From: Hydrogenophaga sp. SL48
Lineage (GTDB): Bacteria > Pseudomonadota > Gammaproteobacteria > Burkholderiales > Burkholderiaceae_C
Reading direction: 5' to 3'
DNA: 64,000 nt
Assembly (NCBI RefSeq): GCF_021729865.1
Contig: NZ_CP063400.1
Location: 1,922,001 to 1,986,000 of the forward strand
The notes under the pieces are model-generated. The model did not search any database and was not told the DNA's origin. It saw only the letters and a list, made by a program, of their open reading frames with translations. The translations under genes were made by a program, and so were the position numbers. Positions 28,715-37,197 of this stretch are shown here, piece by piece. Every line of letters begins with the position of its first letter. Positions within the stretch are counted from its first letter, which is position 1.

Positions 28715-30892
28715 ATGATCACGAAAACAATCCGCTACGACCTGGCCAACGGCATTGCCACCATCACGTTCGACGAGCAGGGCTCGCCGGTCAACACCAT
28801 GTGCCTGCAGTGGCAGGACGACCTGGACGCCATTGCGGCGCAGGTGGTGAACGACCGCGCGCAGCTCAAGGGCATCGTGCTCGCTTCGGCCAAGAGTACC
28901 TTCTTCGCCGGCGCCGACCTCAAGGGTGTGATGCGTTCCACAGCGGCCGACGGCCCGCGCGTGTTCACCGAGATTGAACGCATCAAGCGCAACTTCCGCA
29001 CCATCGAGACCCAGGGCGTGCCGGTGGTGTCGTGTCTGAACGGCGCGGCGCTGGGCGGTGGCTGGGAGGTGGCACTCGTCGGCCACCACCGCATCGCCGT
29101 CAACAACCCCAAGGTGCAGTTCGGTCTGCCCGAAATCACGCTGGGGCTGATCCCCGGTGGCGGCGGCATCACCAAGATGACCCGAGTGCTCGGCCTGATG
29201 GCGGCGCAGCCCTACATCCTGGAGAGCAAGCTGTTCGGCCCCGAGGAGGCGCTGAAGATCGGCGTGGTGCATGAACTGGTCGCCACGCCCGAGGAGCTGC
29301 TGCCGCGTGCCCTCGCCTTCATCGAAGCGGCGCAAGGCAAGCCCGAAGCCTGCCACCACGTCTGGGACCGCAAGGACTACAAGATGCCCGGCGGCACGCC
29401 CAGCAACCCCAAGATCGCCGGCATGTTGAGCGTGGCGCCGGCGGTGCTCAAGCAGAAGACGCGCGGGCTCTACCCCGCGCCCGAAGCGGCGCTGGCCGCC
29501 ATGGTCGAAGGCGCGATGGTCGACTTCGACACCGCCATGCGCATTGAGAGCCGCTACCTGGCCGGGCTGATGACCAGCGCCGTGGCCAAGAACATGATCA
29601 ACACCTTCTTCTTCAACATGAACGCCATCAAGGGCGGTCAGTCGCGGCCGGGCCCTTCGACAGGCTCAGGACGAACGGAAAAATACCAGCCGAAGAAGGT
29701 GGGCGTGCTCGGTGCCGGCATGATGGGCTCGGGCATTGCCTACTCGCAGGCCACCAAAGGCATCGCGACCGTGCTCAAGGACGTGAGCATCGAGGCCGCC
29801 GAGAAAGGCAAGTCGTACACGACGAAGCTCACACAGAAACGCGTCGACAAGGGCCAGATGTCGGCCGAGAAGCAGCAAGGCATCCTGAGTCTCATCACGC
29901 CCACCGCCAGCGCTGCCGACCTCCAGGGCTGTGACCTGATCATCGAAGCCGTGTTCGAGCAGCGTGAGCTGAAAGCCATGGTGACGAAAGAAGCCGAATC
30001 CATGCTCGCCGAAGGCGGCTTCTTCGCCAGCAACACCTCCACCCTGCCCATCTCCGGTCTTGCTCAAGCCAGCCGCGATGCAAAGAAGTTCGTCGGCATC
30101 CACTTCTTCAGCCCGGTGGACAAGATGAAGCTGGTGGAAATCATCCGCGGCAAGGACACGGACGACGAGACCATTGCCCGCGCCTACGACTACGTGCAGG
30201 CGCTGGGCAAGCTGCCCATCGTGGTGAACGACTCGCGCGGCTTCTACACCAGCCGCACCTTCGGCACCTTTGTCATGGAAGGCGCGGCCATGCTCGGCGA
30301 AGGCATCCCTGCGCCGGTGATCGAGAACGCCGCCATGCAGGCCGGCATGCCGGTCGGCCCGCTGGCGGTGCTGGACGAAACGGCGCTCAGCCTGTCGGTG
30401 CACGTGCTGGAGCAGACCCGCATGGACTTCCAGAAGGAAGGTCGGCAGTACGTGGCGACACCGGGCGAGACACTGGTCGAGCACATGGTCAAGCAGCACC
30501 ACCGCAGCGGCCGCGCGGCCGGTGGCGGCTTCTACGACTACCCCGAAGGCGGCAAGAAGCACCTGTGGCCTGAACTCAAAACCCTGTTCGAAAAACCCGG
30601 CGTGGAATGGAACCTGCAGGACGTGAAAGACCGCCTGCTCTACCGCCAGGCGGTGGAGACCGCGCGCTGCCTGGCCGAAGGCGTGCTCACCAGCGTGCAC
30701 GACGGCAACATCGGCTCGATCTTCGGCATCGGCTTCCCGGCCTGGACCGGCGGCGCGCTGCAGTTCATCTACGGCATGGGCATGGAAGCCTTTGAGCAGC
30801 GCTGCGCCCAGCTCGCGGCGAAGCACGGCAGCGGCTTCGTGTTGAGCGACGCGGTGAAAACCACCCTCCGCCAGCACCAGCCGGTGTACTGA
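28715..30892 (+). CDS. 3-hydroxyacyl-CoA dehydrogenase/enoyl-CoA hydratase fusion (FadB/FadJ-like)
   Basis: A 725-residue bifunctional enzyme. Residues 1-200 are the crotonase domain, with AGADLKGVM and [14 protein letters not shown] forming the oxyanion hole and [15 protein letters not shown] carrying catalytic Glu. A Rossmann NAD domain starts near 329 ([13 protein letters not shown]), with the [15 protein letters not shown] signature and two C-terminal domains. It hydrates enoyl-CoA and oxidises the hydroxyacyl product. The inter-domain linker (about residues 309-322) is encoded by a dispersed palindromic repeat inserted in frame. ATG 28715 was selected since conserved [10 protein letters not shown] follows. 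Confidence 0.92.
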   Translation: MITKTIRYDLANGIATITFDEQGSPVNTMCLQWQDDLDAIAAQVVNDRAQLKGIVLASAKSTFFAGADLKGVMRSTAADGPRVFTEIERIKRNFRTIETQGVPVVSCLNGAALGGGWEVALVGHHRIAVNNPKVQFGLPEITLGLIPGGGGITKMTRVLGLMAAQPYILESKLFGPEEALKIGVVHELVATPEELLPRALAFIEAAQGKPEACHHVWDRKDYKMPGGTPSNPKIAGMLSVAPAVLKQKTRGLYPAPEAALAAMVEGAMVDFDTAMRIESRYLAGLMTSAVAKNMINTFFFNMNAIKGGQSRPGPSTGSGRTEKYQPKKVGVLGAGMMGSGIAYSQATKGIATVLKDVSIEAAEKGKSYTTKLTQKRVDKGQMSAEKQQGILSLITPTASAADLQGCDLIIEAVFEQRELKAMVTKEAESMLAEGGFFASNTSTLPISGLAQASRDAKKFVGIHFFSPVDKMKLVEIIRGKDTDDETIARAYDYVQALGKLPIVVNDSRGFYTSRTFGTFVMEGAAMLGEGIPAPVIENAAMQAGMPVGPLAVLDETALSLSVHVLEQTRMDFQKEGRQYVATPGETLVEHMVKQHHRSGRAAGGGFYDYPEGGKKHLWPELKTLFEKPGVEWNLQDVKDRLLYRQAVETARCLAEGVLTSVHDGNIGSIFGIGFPAWTGGALQFIYGMGMEAFEQRCAQLAAKHGSGFVLSDAVKTTLRQHQPVY
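29651..29678 (+). repeat. Dispersed palindromic element inserted in frame in the fadB-like gene
   Basis: The 28-base block begins GGCCCTTCGACAGGCTCAGG and ends ACGAACGG. This motif is familiar as a highly repeated, usually intergenic element of many Proteobacteria, recalled rather than searched. Here it encodes [14 protein letters not shown] residues between the hydratase and dehydrogenase domains. Confidence 0.65.
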
Positions 30893-30927
30893 ACGACGCC
30901 CTTCGGCCCAGCTACACTTTTCCCAGC

Positions 30928-30959
30928 AGCCGGCGGACGCCACAGCCCGCCGGCTTTTT
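30928..30959 (+). terminator. Rho-independent terminator after the fadB-like gene
   Basis: AGCCGGCGG (30928-30936) pairs perfectly with CCGCCGGCT (30947-30955) over a 10-base loop, followed directly by a T-run. It ends the thiolase-fadB transcript and separates it from the reductase gene at 30984. Confidence 0.8.
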
Positions 30960-30983
30960 AACGACCGCCAACGCACCATCACC

Positions 30984-31727
30984 ATGAAACGTCTCGAAGG
31001 AAAAGTCAGCCTCATCACCGGCGCCGCCCAGGGCATTGGCCTGGCCACCGCGCTCAAGTTCGCGCGCGAAGGCGCCACCGTGATCGTCTGTGACGTGAAG
31101 CAGGCGGCGGTCGATGAGGCCGTGAAGCAATGCCAGGCCGAAGGCGCCACCGCGGTCGGCTTCGTGATGGACGTGACCCAGCGCGAGATGGTCGATGCCG
31201 TGGTCGCGCAGGTGAAAGAGCGCTTCGGCCGCATCGACGTGCTGGTCAACAACGCCGGCATCACGCAGGACGCCCGCCTGCAGAAGATGACGCTGGAGCA
31301 GTTCGACCGCGTGATCGATGTCAACCTGCGCGGCGTGTTCCATTGCGCGCAGGCCGTGGCCGACACCATGACGGCGCAAGGCAGCGGCGTGATCCTCAAT
31401 GCCTCTTCCGTGGTCGGCATCTACGGCAACTTCGGCCAGACCAACTACGCGGCCAGCAAGTTCGGCGTGATCGGTTTCACCAAGACCTGGAGCCGCGAGC
31501 TCGGCCCCAAGGGCGTGCGGGTCAACGCCGTGGCGCCCGGCTTCATCAGCACGCCCATCCTGAGCACCATCCCGGGCAAGGTGATCGAAGAGATGGAACA
31601 CCGCGTGCCACTGCGCCGCCTGGGCCAGCCGGAAGAGATCGCCAACGTCTACGCCTTCCTGGCGAGCGATGAGGCGAGCTACATCAACGGCGCCGTGATC
31701 GAGGTGTCGGGCGGGATGAGTGTTTAA
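30984..31727 (+). CDS. FabG-like 3-oxoacyl reductase (short-chain dehydrogenase)
   Basis: A 247-residue classical [11 protein letters not shown] (12-19) binds NAD(P), NNAG near 88 stabilises the fold, and the catalytic Ser (NASSVVG), Tyr and Lys (YAASK) are intact. PGFISTPIL and [13 protein letters not shown] complete the FabG pattern. FabG reduces 3-ketoacyl-ACP; members near beta-oxidation genes often act on CoA esters or supply 3-hydroxyacyl units for polyhydroxyalkanoate. It has its own short upstream region after a terminator. The exact substrate is not fixed by sequence. Confidence 0.88.
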   Translation: MKRLEGKVSLITGAAQGIGLATALKFAREGATVIVCDVKQAAVDEAVKQCQAEGATAVGFVMDVTQREMVDAVVAQVKERFGRIDVLVNNAGITQDARLQKMTLEQFDRVIDVNLRGVFHCAQAVADTMTAQGSGVILNASSVVGIYGNFGQTNYAASKFGVIGFTKTWSRELGPKGVRVNAVAPGFISTPILSTIPGKVIEEMEHRVPLRRLGQPEEIANVYAFLASDEASYINGAVIEVSGGMSV

Positions 31728-31728
31728 C

Positions 31729-31823
31729 CCCCTGCGCCGCTGCGCGGCTTCCCCCTCTCTCGCCTTCGGCGGGAGGGGGACGGCACCAGAGGCCCGGCAA
31801 AGCCGGTTCCTCGGTGCCCCTGA
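31729..31823. repeat. Intergenic repeat, copy B
   Basis: Second copy of the element at 28606-28690. GGCCCGGCAAAGCCGGTTCC (31791-31810) is identical over 20 bases, followed by TCGGTG in place of GCGGTG. The upstream half contains a CTCTCGCCTTCGGCGGGAG hairpin. It lies between the FabG-like and GNAT genes, within 3.2 kb of copy A. Confidence 0.7.
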
Positions 31824-31868
31824 GTTGGCGCCGCTTCAAGCGGTCCAAGGCGCGCTCCGGCGCGGCGG

Positions 31869-32375
31869 ATGATTGAAATGACAACCCTTTTGCCTCCCGG
31901 CGTCATCCTGCGCGCGCCCCAGCCCGGCGACATGGGCTGGGTCATCCAGCAGCACGGCGAAATCTACGCCCGCGAGTACGGCTGGAACAGCGAATTTGAG
32001 GCGCTGGTGGCCGGCATCGTGGCCGACATGATGAAGCGCCACGACCCCGCCTGGGAACGCGGCTGGATCGCCACGCTCCACGGCGAGCGCGTGGGCTCGG
32101 CCTTTGTGGTCCGCAAGAGCGACACCGAAGCGCAGCTGCGCCTGCTGATCCTCACACCCGCCGCGCGTGGCCTGGGCCTGGGTGGGCTGCTCACCGACGA
32201 ATGCATCGCCTTCGCTCGCGCCAAGGGCTACCGCAGCCTGCTGCTCTGGACCAACCGCAACCTCGACGCAGCGCGTGCCATCTACGCCAAACGAGGCTTC
32301 CAGCTGGTGCGCAGCGAAGCTCACCACAGCTACGGCGTGGACCTGGTGGGCGAACACTGGGAACTCGGGCTCTGA
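31869..32375 (+). CDS. GNAT family N-acetyltransferase
   Basis: A 168-residue GNAT protein. The acetyl-CoA-binding motif is RGLGLGGLLTDECIAFA (98-114), preceded by the AQLRLLILTPAA strand and followed by LLLWTNRNLDAARAIYAKRGF, the usual C-terminal half. The N-terminus (PGDMGWVIQQHGEIYAREYGW) resembles the acetyltransferase half of MarR-GNAT fusions, but no DNA-binding domain is present. The substrate is unknown. A second ATG (MTTLL) lies 9 bases downstream. Confidence 0.85.
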   Translation: MIEMTTLLPPGVILRAPQPGDMGWVIQQHGEIYAREYGWNSEFEALVAGIVADMMKRHDPAWERGWIATLHGERVGSAFVVRKSDTEAQLRLLILTPAARGLGLGGLLTDECIAFARAKGYRSLLLWTNRNLDAARAIYAKRGFQLVRSEAHHSYGVDLVGEHWELGL

Positions 32376-32444
32376 GACCCTGCGGTCGAGGCCGCACCCC
32401 CCCACACGCCACAGGGTTCGGGCGACCCTTGGATAATCCAAGCC

Positions 32445-33059
32445 ATGACCGAACACGCCAGCCCGGCCCACGCGCCCTCCGAGGCCGCAGCCCACCGCCC
32501 CCGCTCCAAAACCGACCTGTTCCTCTCCTTCACCTGGCTGGCCCTGCAAGGCTTTGGTGGTGTGCTCGCCGTGGTGCAACGCGAGCTGGTGGAGAAAAAA
32601 CGCTGGATGACGCGCGAGCAGTTCATCGAGGACTGGGCGGTGGCGCAGATCATGCCGGGACCGAACGTGGTCAACCTCTCGCTGATGATCGGCGGGCGCT
32701 ACTTCGGTCTGCCCGGCGCCCTGGCCGCGCTCTCCGGCATGCTGGCCGCGCCGCTGGTGCTGGTGCTGCTGCTCGCGGCGCTGTACGGGAGCGTGGCCGA
32801 GACCGCCGCCGCACAGGGCGCTTTGCGCGGCATGGGCGCCGTGGCCGCGGGCCTGATCACCGCCACGGGCATCAAGCTGATCGCCGCGCTCGACAAGAAC
32901 GCCATGGGGCTGTGGGTCTGCATCGGCCTGGCGACCCTGACCTTCGTGGCCATCGCCCTGATGCGCTGGCCGCTGGCCTGGGTGCTGCTGGGGGTGGGCG
33001 GTGGGGCGTGCCTGTGGGCTTACCGGGTGCTCGGGCAGCGCGAGGGAGGCGTGCAATGA
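32445..33059 (+). CDS. Chromate transporter, half-size subunit (N-terminal type)
   Basis: A 204-residue integral membrane protein of the CHR family. FLSFTWLALQGFGGVLAVVQRELVE, read in parts, and QIMPGPNVVNLSLMIG are the conserved first-half motifs, including the PGPN signature. Half-length CHR proteins occur as tandem pairs that act together; the next gene begins one base before this one stops. Some export chromate, though many have never been tested and may carry other oxyanions. Confidence 0.88.
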   Translation: MTEHASPAHAPSEAAAHRPRSKTDLFLSFTWLALQGFGGVLAVVQRELVEKKRWMTREQFIEDWAVAQIMPGPNVVNLSLMIGGRYFGLPGALAALSGMLAAPLVLVLLLAALYGSVAETAAAQGALRGMGAVAAGLITATGIKLIAALDKNAMGLWVCIGLATLTFVAIALMRWPLAWVLLGVGGGACLWAYRVLGQREGGVQ

Positions 33060-33652
33060 GCATGGCACCCACGCTGGCGAACTGGACCGACCTGTTCATG
33101 CACTTCGCGTCGCTCTCGCTGCTGGCGGTGGGCGGCGCCATCACCACCGCGCCCGACATGCACCGCTACCTCGTGGGCGAACAGGGCTGGCTGAGCGACG
33201 CACAGTTCAGCTCTTCCATCGCGCTGTCGCAGGCCGCGCCGGGGCCCAACGTGCTGTTCGTCGCCCTTCTGGGCTGGAACCTCGGGCTGAACGCGGGCGG
33301 TGGACCGTCGGCCGGCTGGATGGCCTGGGCGCTGGCCCTGCTGGGGGTGCTGGTGACGCTGGTGGCGATCATGCTGCCCTCCTCCGTGCTCACCTACACG
33401 GCCACGCAATGGGGACACCGCAACCGCGAACTGCGCGCGGTGCGCGCTTTCAAGACCGGCATGGCGCCCATCGTGATCGCGCTGCTGATCGCCACCGGCT
33501 GGCTGCTGAGCGCCGCGCACAACGACGCGGCGCGCGACTGGCCGCTGTGGCTGCTGACCGCCTGCGCCACGCTGCTGGTGTGGCGCACCAAACTTCACTT
33601 GCTGTGGATGATCGGCGCGGGCGCCGTGGTCGGCGCCTTGGGCTGGGTCTGA
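33056..33652 (+). CDS. Chromate transporter, half-size subunit (second of pair)
   Basis: A 198-residue CHR-family membrane protein. LAVGGAITTAPDMHRYLV and LSQAAPGPNVLFVALLGWN correspond to the second homologous half. ATGA overlap with the previous subunit means the two are co-translated and presumably heterodimerise with opposite membrane topology. The gene converges on a Yip1 protein gene with a four-base gap. Confidence 0.88.
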   Translation: MSMAPTLANWTDLFMHFASLSLLAVGGAITTAPDMHRYLVGEQGWLSDAQFSSSIALSQAAPGPNVLFVALLGWNLGLNAGGGPSAGWMAWALALLGVLVTLVAIMLPSSVLTYTATQWGHRNRELRAVRAFKTGMAPIVIALLIATGWLLSAAHNDAARDWPLWLLTACATLLVWRTKLHLLWMIGAGAVVGALGWV

Positions 33653-33656
33653 ACGC

Positions 33657-34895
33657 TCACTGCTGGCGCTTCAGCCCGGCCAGCCCCTTGACGTCCAGCG
33701 CGGCCATGGCGGCGCGCACACCGTCCATGTTCACGTTGTCGCCGGTCACCTCGATCATCACGCCGTTGCCGAGCATCATGGACATCTCGGCACGGCTGCC
33801 GTCTTTGCGGTATTCCTCCTTGATCGAGGCGCCGTCGCGCTGGTAGACCTTCTCGACCTCCTCCTGCGTTTCGCGGTTGACGGTGCTCTGCGCCCAGGCA
33901 CCCATGGCCATGGCCAGCGCGGGCATGGCACCGATGTCCTGCACCTTCACCTCGACCCGGCCTGCGTCGTTGCGGAACTCGGAGGTGACGCTGGAGAAGG
34001 TCATGCCCATGGCGTTGTCCGAGCGCGCCTCGATCGCCGTGCGCTCCATCGCGCCCAGCTTGGCGGGCACGAAGCCCTGCAGCGTGTCGGGCGCAAACGG
34101 CTTGCCGCCCTGCCCGCCACCCAGGGCCGCGCCCATCATTTCACTCATGGCCTTGCCCGCGGCGGCCGAGTCGCCCTTGGCCTGCGCCTCTTCCATCTTC
34201 TTGCTCGCCGCTTCCACCTGTTTGCCCATGGCCTCGATCTTGGCGGTGTCGAGGGTGATCTCGGAGCCGGGCACCTTGATGCTCACGTTGTCGGACGAGG
34301 ACATGCCACCGCCCATCATCGTGCCCGGGCCGGAGGTGAACAGGGCACTGACCGCGCCGACGATCATGCTGGCCACGATGCCGCAGACGATGAGCACCGC
34401 CGTGTAGCCCAGCGCCTTGTCTTCGGGCGCCTTCATCAGCACCGGGATGCCGGTGTAGAGCAGGTAGATGGAATACAGCGCGGCGAGCACGCCCAGCATG
34501 GACAACGACGGCAGCAGGTTGAACACGCCCCCCACCAGCCCGGCGGTCGAGCCGTAGGCCACGAGCTTGAACGCATTGAGCTGGTTTTTTTCGCCCTTGA
34601 ACGTGGGCGCCAGCGCATTGGCGATCAGCGACAGCACATAGATCATGGCCAGCGAGAGCACGAAACCCACCACCATGTTCACCAGGCCGGAAACGATGGG
34701 CACGCGGAAGCTGACGCCGAAGGCCCCCGCCCCGACCAGGCTGAACCCGATGAAGGTGGCGATGGCCGGGATGGCCGCGAGGTAGACGAGATAGGTCTTG
34801 TAGATCGAGGCCACATCGCCGCCCTCCCCTGCGATCACCGGCCAGGTGTCTTTGGGTTTGAGCAGGATGGCTTGTACGCGGTCAACGAGGTTCAT
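33657..34895 (-). CDS. Yip1 family membrane protein with soluble C-terminal domain
   Basis: A 412-residue protein. Residues 1-200 carry five hydrophobic segments in the Yip1/DUF1282 arrangement, starting with the cytosolic LVDRVQAILLKPKDTWPVIA. From about 225 a soluble domain follows with a helical stretch (AKIEAMGKQVEAASKKMEEA, possibly coiled coil) and a C-terminal beta-rich part (RTAIEARSDNAMGMTFSSV). The combination of Yip1 core and this extension is found in related bacteria; the function is unknown. ATG 34895 was chosen because the family N-terminus begins there. Confidence 0.8.
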   Translation of the reverse strand: MNLVDRVQAILLKPKDTWPVIAGEGGDVASIYKTYLVYLAAIPAIATFIGFSLVGAGAFGVSFRVPIVSGLVNMVVGFVLSLAMIYVLSLIANALAPTFKGEKNQLNAFKLVAYGSTAGLVGGVFNLLPSLSMLGVLAALYSIYLLYTGIPVLMKAPEDKALGYTAVLIVCGIVASMIVGAVSALFTSGPGTMMGGGMSSSDNVSIKVPGSEITLDTAKIEAMGKQVEAASKKMEEAQAKGDSAAAGKAMSEMMGAALGGGQGGKPFAPDTLQGFVPAKLGAMERTAIEARSDNAMGMTFSSVTSEFRNDAGRVEVKVQDIGAMPALAMAMGAWAQSTVNRETQEEVEKVYQRDGASIKEEYRKDGSRAEMSMMLGNGVMIEVTGDNVNMDGVRAAMAALDVKGLAGLKRQQ

Positions 34896-35127
34896 GGTCG
34901 GGTCCTGAAAGAAAACAGATGGTCTGTGTGACAGCACTGGAAGAGCGCGTTTGATTCTCGCGTGCGCCGAAGGGCCCCGTCAATGCAGCATGGGTGCGGG
35001 CGCCCGCAAACGCCAAGGGCGGATTCAGACCCATCGAGTGGGTTGAACGACGCTGCGCAAGTGCAGCGGTCTTTGGTTGGTCCGGCGCGCCCCCAAACAT
35101 GAGGCCTGCGGGCGCAGGATGCGTTCG

Positions 35128-36996
35128 TCACGGAGTGATGCGCACCAAGCGAACCCCGGAGCCTTCGTTGCGGCCGACGCCGTCGTCGATGCTGCCATCG
35201 TAGAAATCGCCGACCCACGCGTTGTTGCTGTTCCCAACCTGGGGGGAAGACGACCACAGGTAGTCGTTGGAAGCCCCAGGAAAGGCCGCCGGTGCGATGG
35301 AAGCGCCGCTGCCGCTCACACTCAGGTCCAGCAAGCTGGTCAGCTCTTTCACTTGGGGCAGGCGCCAGCCGGTTTGCTGCCGGGCATGAACCAGGGCTTG
35401 CTCGTGGGTGAATGCGGTGGTCGCTCCGGTGCAGGCACTCCCATTCCAAGCCCGCCCCTGTTCGCAGCGGCGCCATTGCAAACCCGTCCAGGCGTCGTTG
35501 ACCACGTTGTTGACGCCGTCGCTGCCGTAGGGCACCGTGCTGTAGCTGAAACGCGGCCCGACCGGCGCGCTGCCCCGCACCAGGCGAACAGCGTAAGTTG
35601 AGGAAGCACGCGAAGAGAAGTCCGACCCTCCCCCGCCAGATGCCCAGCTCACGAACCAGGCGACGGTGCTGCTGGCGCTCCAGATGTCGGCGCTCCAATG
35701 GCGGGCCAGCGCTGTGTTCGGGAACCAGGTGGTGTTGATCGGCACACCCGTCGGGCGACCGTGGTCCACGATGGTCAGCAGCTCGTTGCGCGTCGGCAGC
35801 CGCCAGTCGGTGTAGCCACACAGCTCGGAAGCATTGACCGCCGCCACATAGCCGCTGGTATCGGTGACCGCGTTGTTGCCCAGGTTGGTGTAGGTGTTGC
35901 TGCCCGCGCGCTCGCCCGCCACCGTTTTGCCCTCCCACAGCAGGCCCGTGACGTTGTCGCGCACGCAATTGATGATGGGATAGGGGCCAAACAAAGACGG
36001 CTCGGTGCTGTAGCTCATCGGTGCAATGCCGGCTCTGTGCCCGTCTTGCTGGGGATTCAGCGTGGTGGCGCTGCTGCCGCCGCAGGCCACGAGCGTGTTG
36101 CCCCCTGCCTGGTAGCACTGGCTGGTGGTGATGCCGGTGTGCGGCAACCGCGCGCGGTCAGCCCAACCGGTGTCGAGCACGTAGTAGCCAATGCCCTCAT
36201 AGGTGTAGAGGTGCCCCAGGGTGGCTTCGATGTTCGCCTTCTCTGCGGCGCTGGCGGTGTAGAAGTGAAAGCCCCGGCTCATCACATAGAACCGGTACAG
36301 CGGCGTCAACCCGGCCCCGGCCACCTGGCTTCCGAAATAAGCCACGCCCTCATAAACGAAATGCGGCAGCGTGGCCACCACGTTGGCGCGCTCGGCTTCG
36401 CTGATGGTGTAGAAGTGCACCCCGGTGCGGGTGTTGTAGAAGCGGTGCACCGAGGCCAGGCCCGCCGAGTGATCGCTGGCCACCGAGAACGCCGGGCCAT
36501 CAAAGCTGAACGGCGGCGAGAGCGTGGACACCACGGTCGCGCGCTCGGTTTCGCTGGTGGTGTAGAAGTGCGCGCCGGTGCTGCCGTTGTAGAAGCGGTA
36601 GGCCGGGATGCGCACCGCGGCAGCTTTGCGCGCCACGTCCCCCGAGAGGTAGGCGCTCTTGGGCGCGATCTGCCCTGGCTTGAGGTCGGACAGCGGATCG
36701 GTGGGGCCCGTCTCACGGGTCTTTGCTTGATCCAGCGCCTGGGCCTGCAGCTCGGCCGCCTGCAAATCGGCGCGACTCAGGCGAGCGCCTTGCGCGAGCT
36801 GCGCAGCGTCTCGCGCACTGTCCGGACCGGGCGCACTGCGGCCCTCCACCAGGCCGCGCTGCGATGGATTGGAGGAGCCGGAAACCTCGACGGATTTTTC
36901 TGCCTCCTGGGCGCCGCCACAGGCAGCCAGGGTGAGCATGATGGCACTCAGACAGACAGGGCCCAAACGGGCCAGGAAACCGGACACATGTGGCAT
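35128..36996 (-). CDS. Lipoprotein with DUF5648-like repeats and DUF1566 domains
   Basis: A 622-residue exported protein. The signal peptide ends in LTLAACGG with lipidated Cys26. Three repeats of about 40 residues follow, each with a YRFYN-type start and an HFYT.SE.ER core (YRFYNGSTGAHFYTTSE, HRFYNTRTGVHFYTISE, YRFYVMSRGFHFYTASA), as in DUF5648. The second half has two DUF1566/Lcl C-type modules with W-R-LPT.NEL and WRLPQVKELTSL motifs and GVRLVR. It probably sits on the cell surface and binds carbohydrate or matrix; function unproven. It is divergent from a hybrid kinase gene. Confidence 0.8.
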   Translation of the reverse strand: MPHVSGFLARLGPVCLSAIMLTLAACGGAQEAEKSVEVSGSSNPSQRGLVEGRSAPGPDSARDAAQLAQGARLSRADLQAAELQAQALDQAKTRETGPTDPLSDLKPGQIAPKSAYLSGDVARKAAAVRIPAYRFYNGSTGAHFYTTSETERATVVSTLSPPFSFDGPAFSVASDHSAGLASVHRFYNTRTGVHFYTISEAERANVVATLPHFVYEGVAYFGSQVAGAGLTPLYRFYVMSRGFHFYTASAAEKANIEATLGHLYTYEGIGYYVLDTGWADRARLPHTGITTSQCYQAGGNTLVACGGSSATTLNPQQDGHRAGIAPMSYSTEPSLFGPYPIINCVRDNVTGLLWEGKTVAGERAGSNTYTNLGNNAVTDTSGYVAAVNASELCGYTDWRLPTRNELLTIVDHGRPTGVPINTTWFPNTALARHWSADIWSASSTVAWFVSWASGGGGSDFSSRASSTYAVRLVRGSAPVGPRFSYSTVPYGSDGVNNVVNDAWTGLQWRRCEQGRAWNGSACTGATTAFTHEQALVHARQQTGWRLPQVKELTSLLDLSVSGSGASIAPAAFPGASNDYLWSSSPQVGNSNNAWVGDFYDGSIDDGVGRNEGSGVRLVRITP

Positions 36997-37070
36997 GCAG
37001 GAACTCCGAATATCGCAGGGTGATGCATGCGCTTGACCTACAAAGCGATACATTTGTGCCGGACTTTAGA

Positions 37071-37087
37071 CAAACGCCTCACGTTTG
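37071..37087. promoter_or_regulatory. Inverted repeat in divergent lipoprotein/kinase promoter region
   Basis: CAAACG (37071-37076) and CGTTTG (37082-37087) flank a five-base spacer, in the 201 bases between the divergent lipoprotein and kinase genes. It is an operator candidate, possibly for the LuxR-type response regulator at 39036. Confidence 0.35.
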
Positions 37088-37197
37088 CACATGTCACGAA
37101 AGTAATGGTGCGTCCCCCGGAGAAGGGAGCTTTGACCACCTCAGGTGCTGCTCCGGCGCCAGCGATCCCCTCCATCCACCGCCCTCAGCGCCAGACC

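Noticed and set aside
32201..33652. Single long plus-strand frame covering GNAT end and chromate transporter
   Set aside because: Only its last 198 residues are real (second CHR subunit); the rest is out of frame with GNAT and the first CHR gene.
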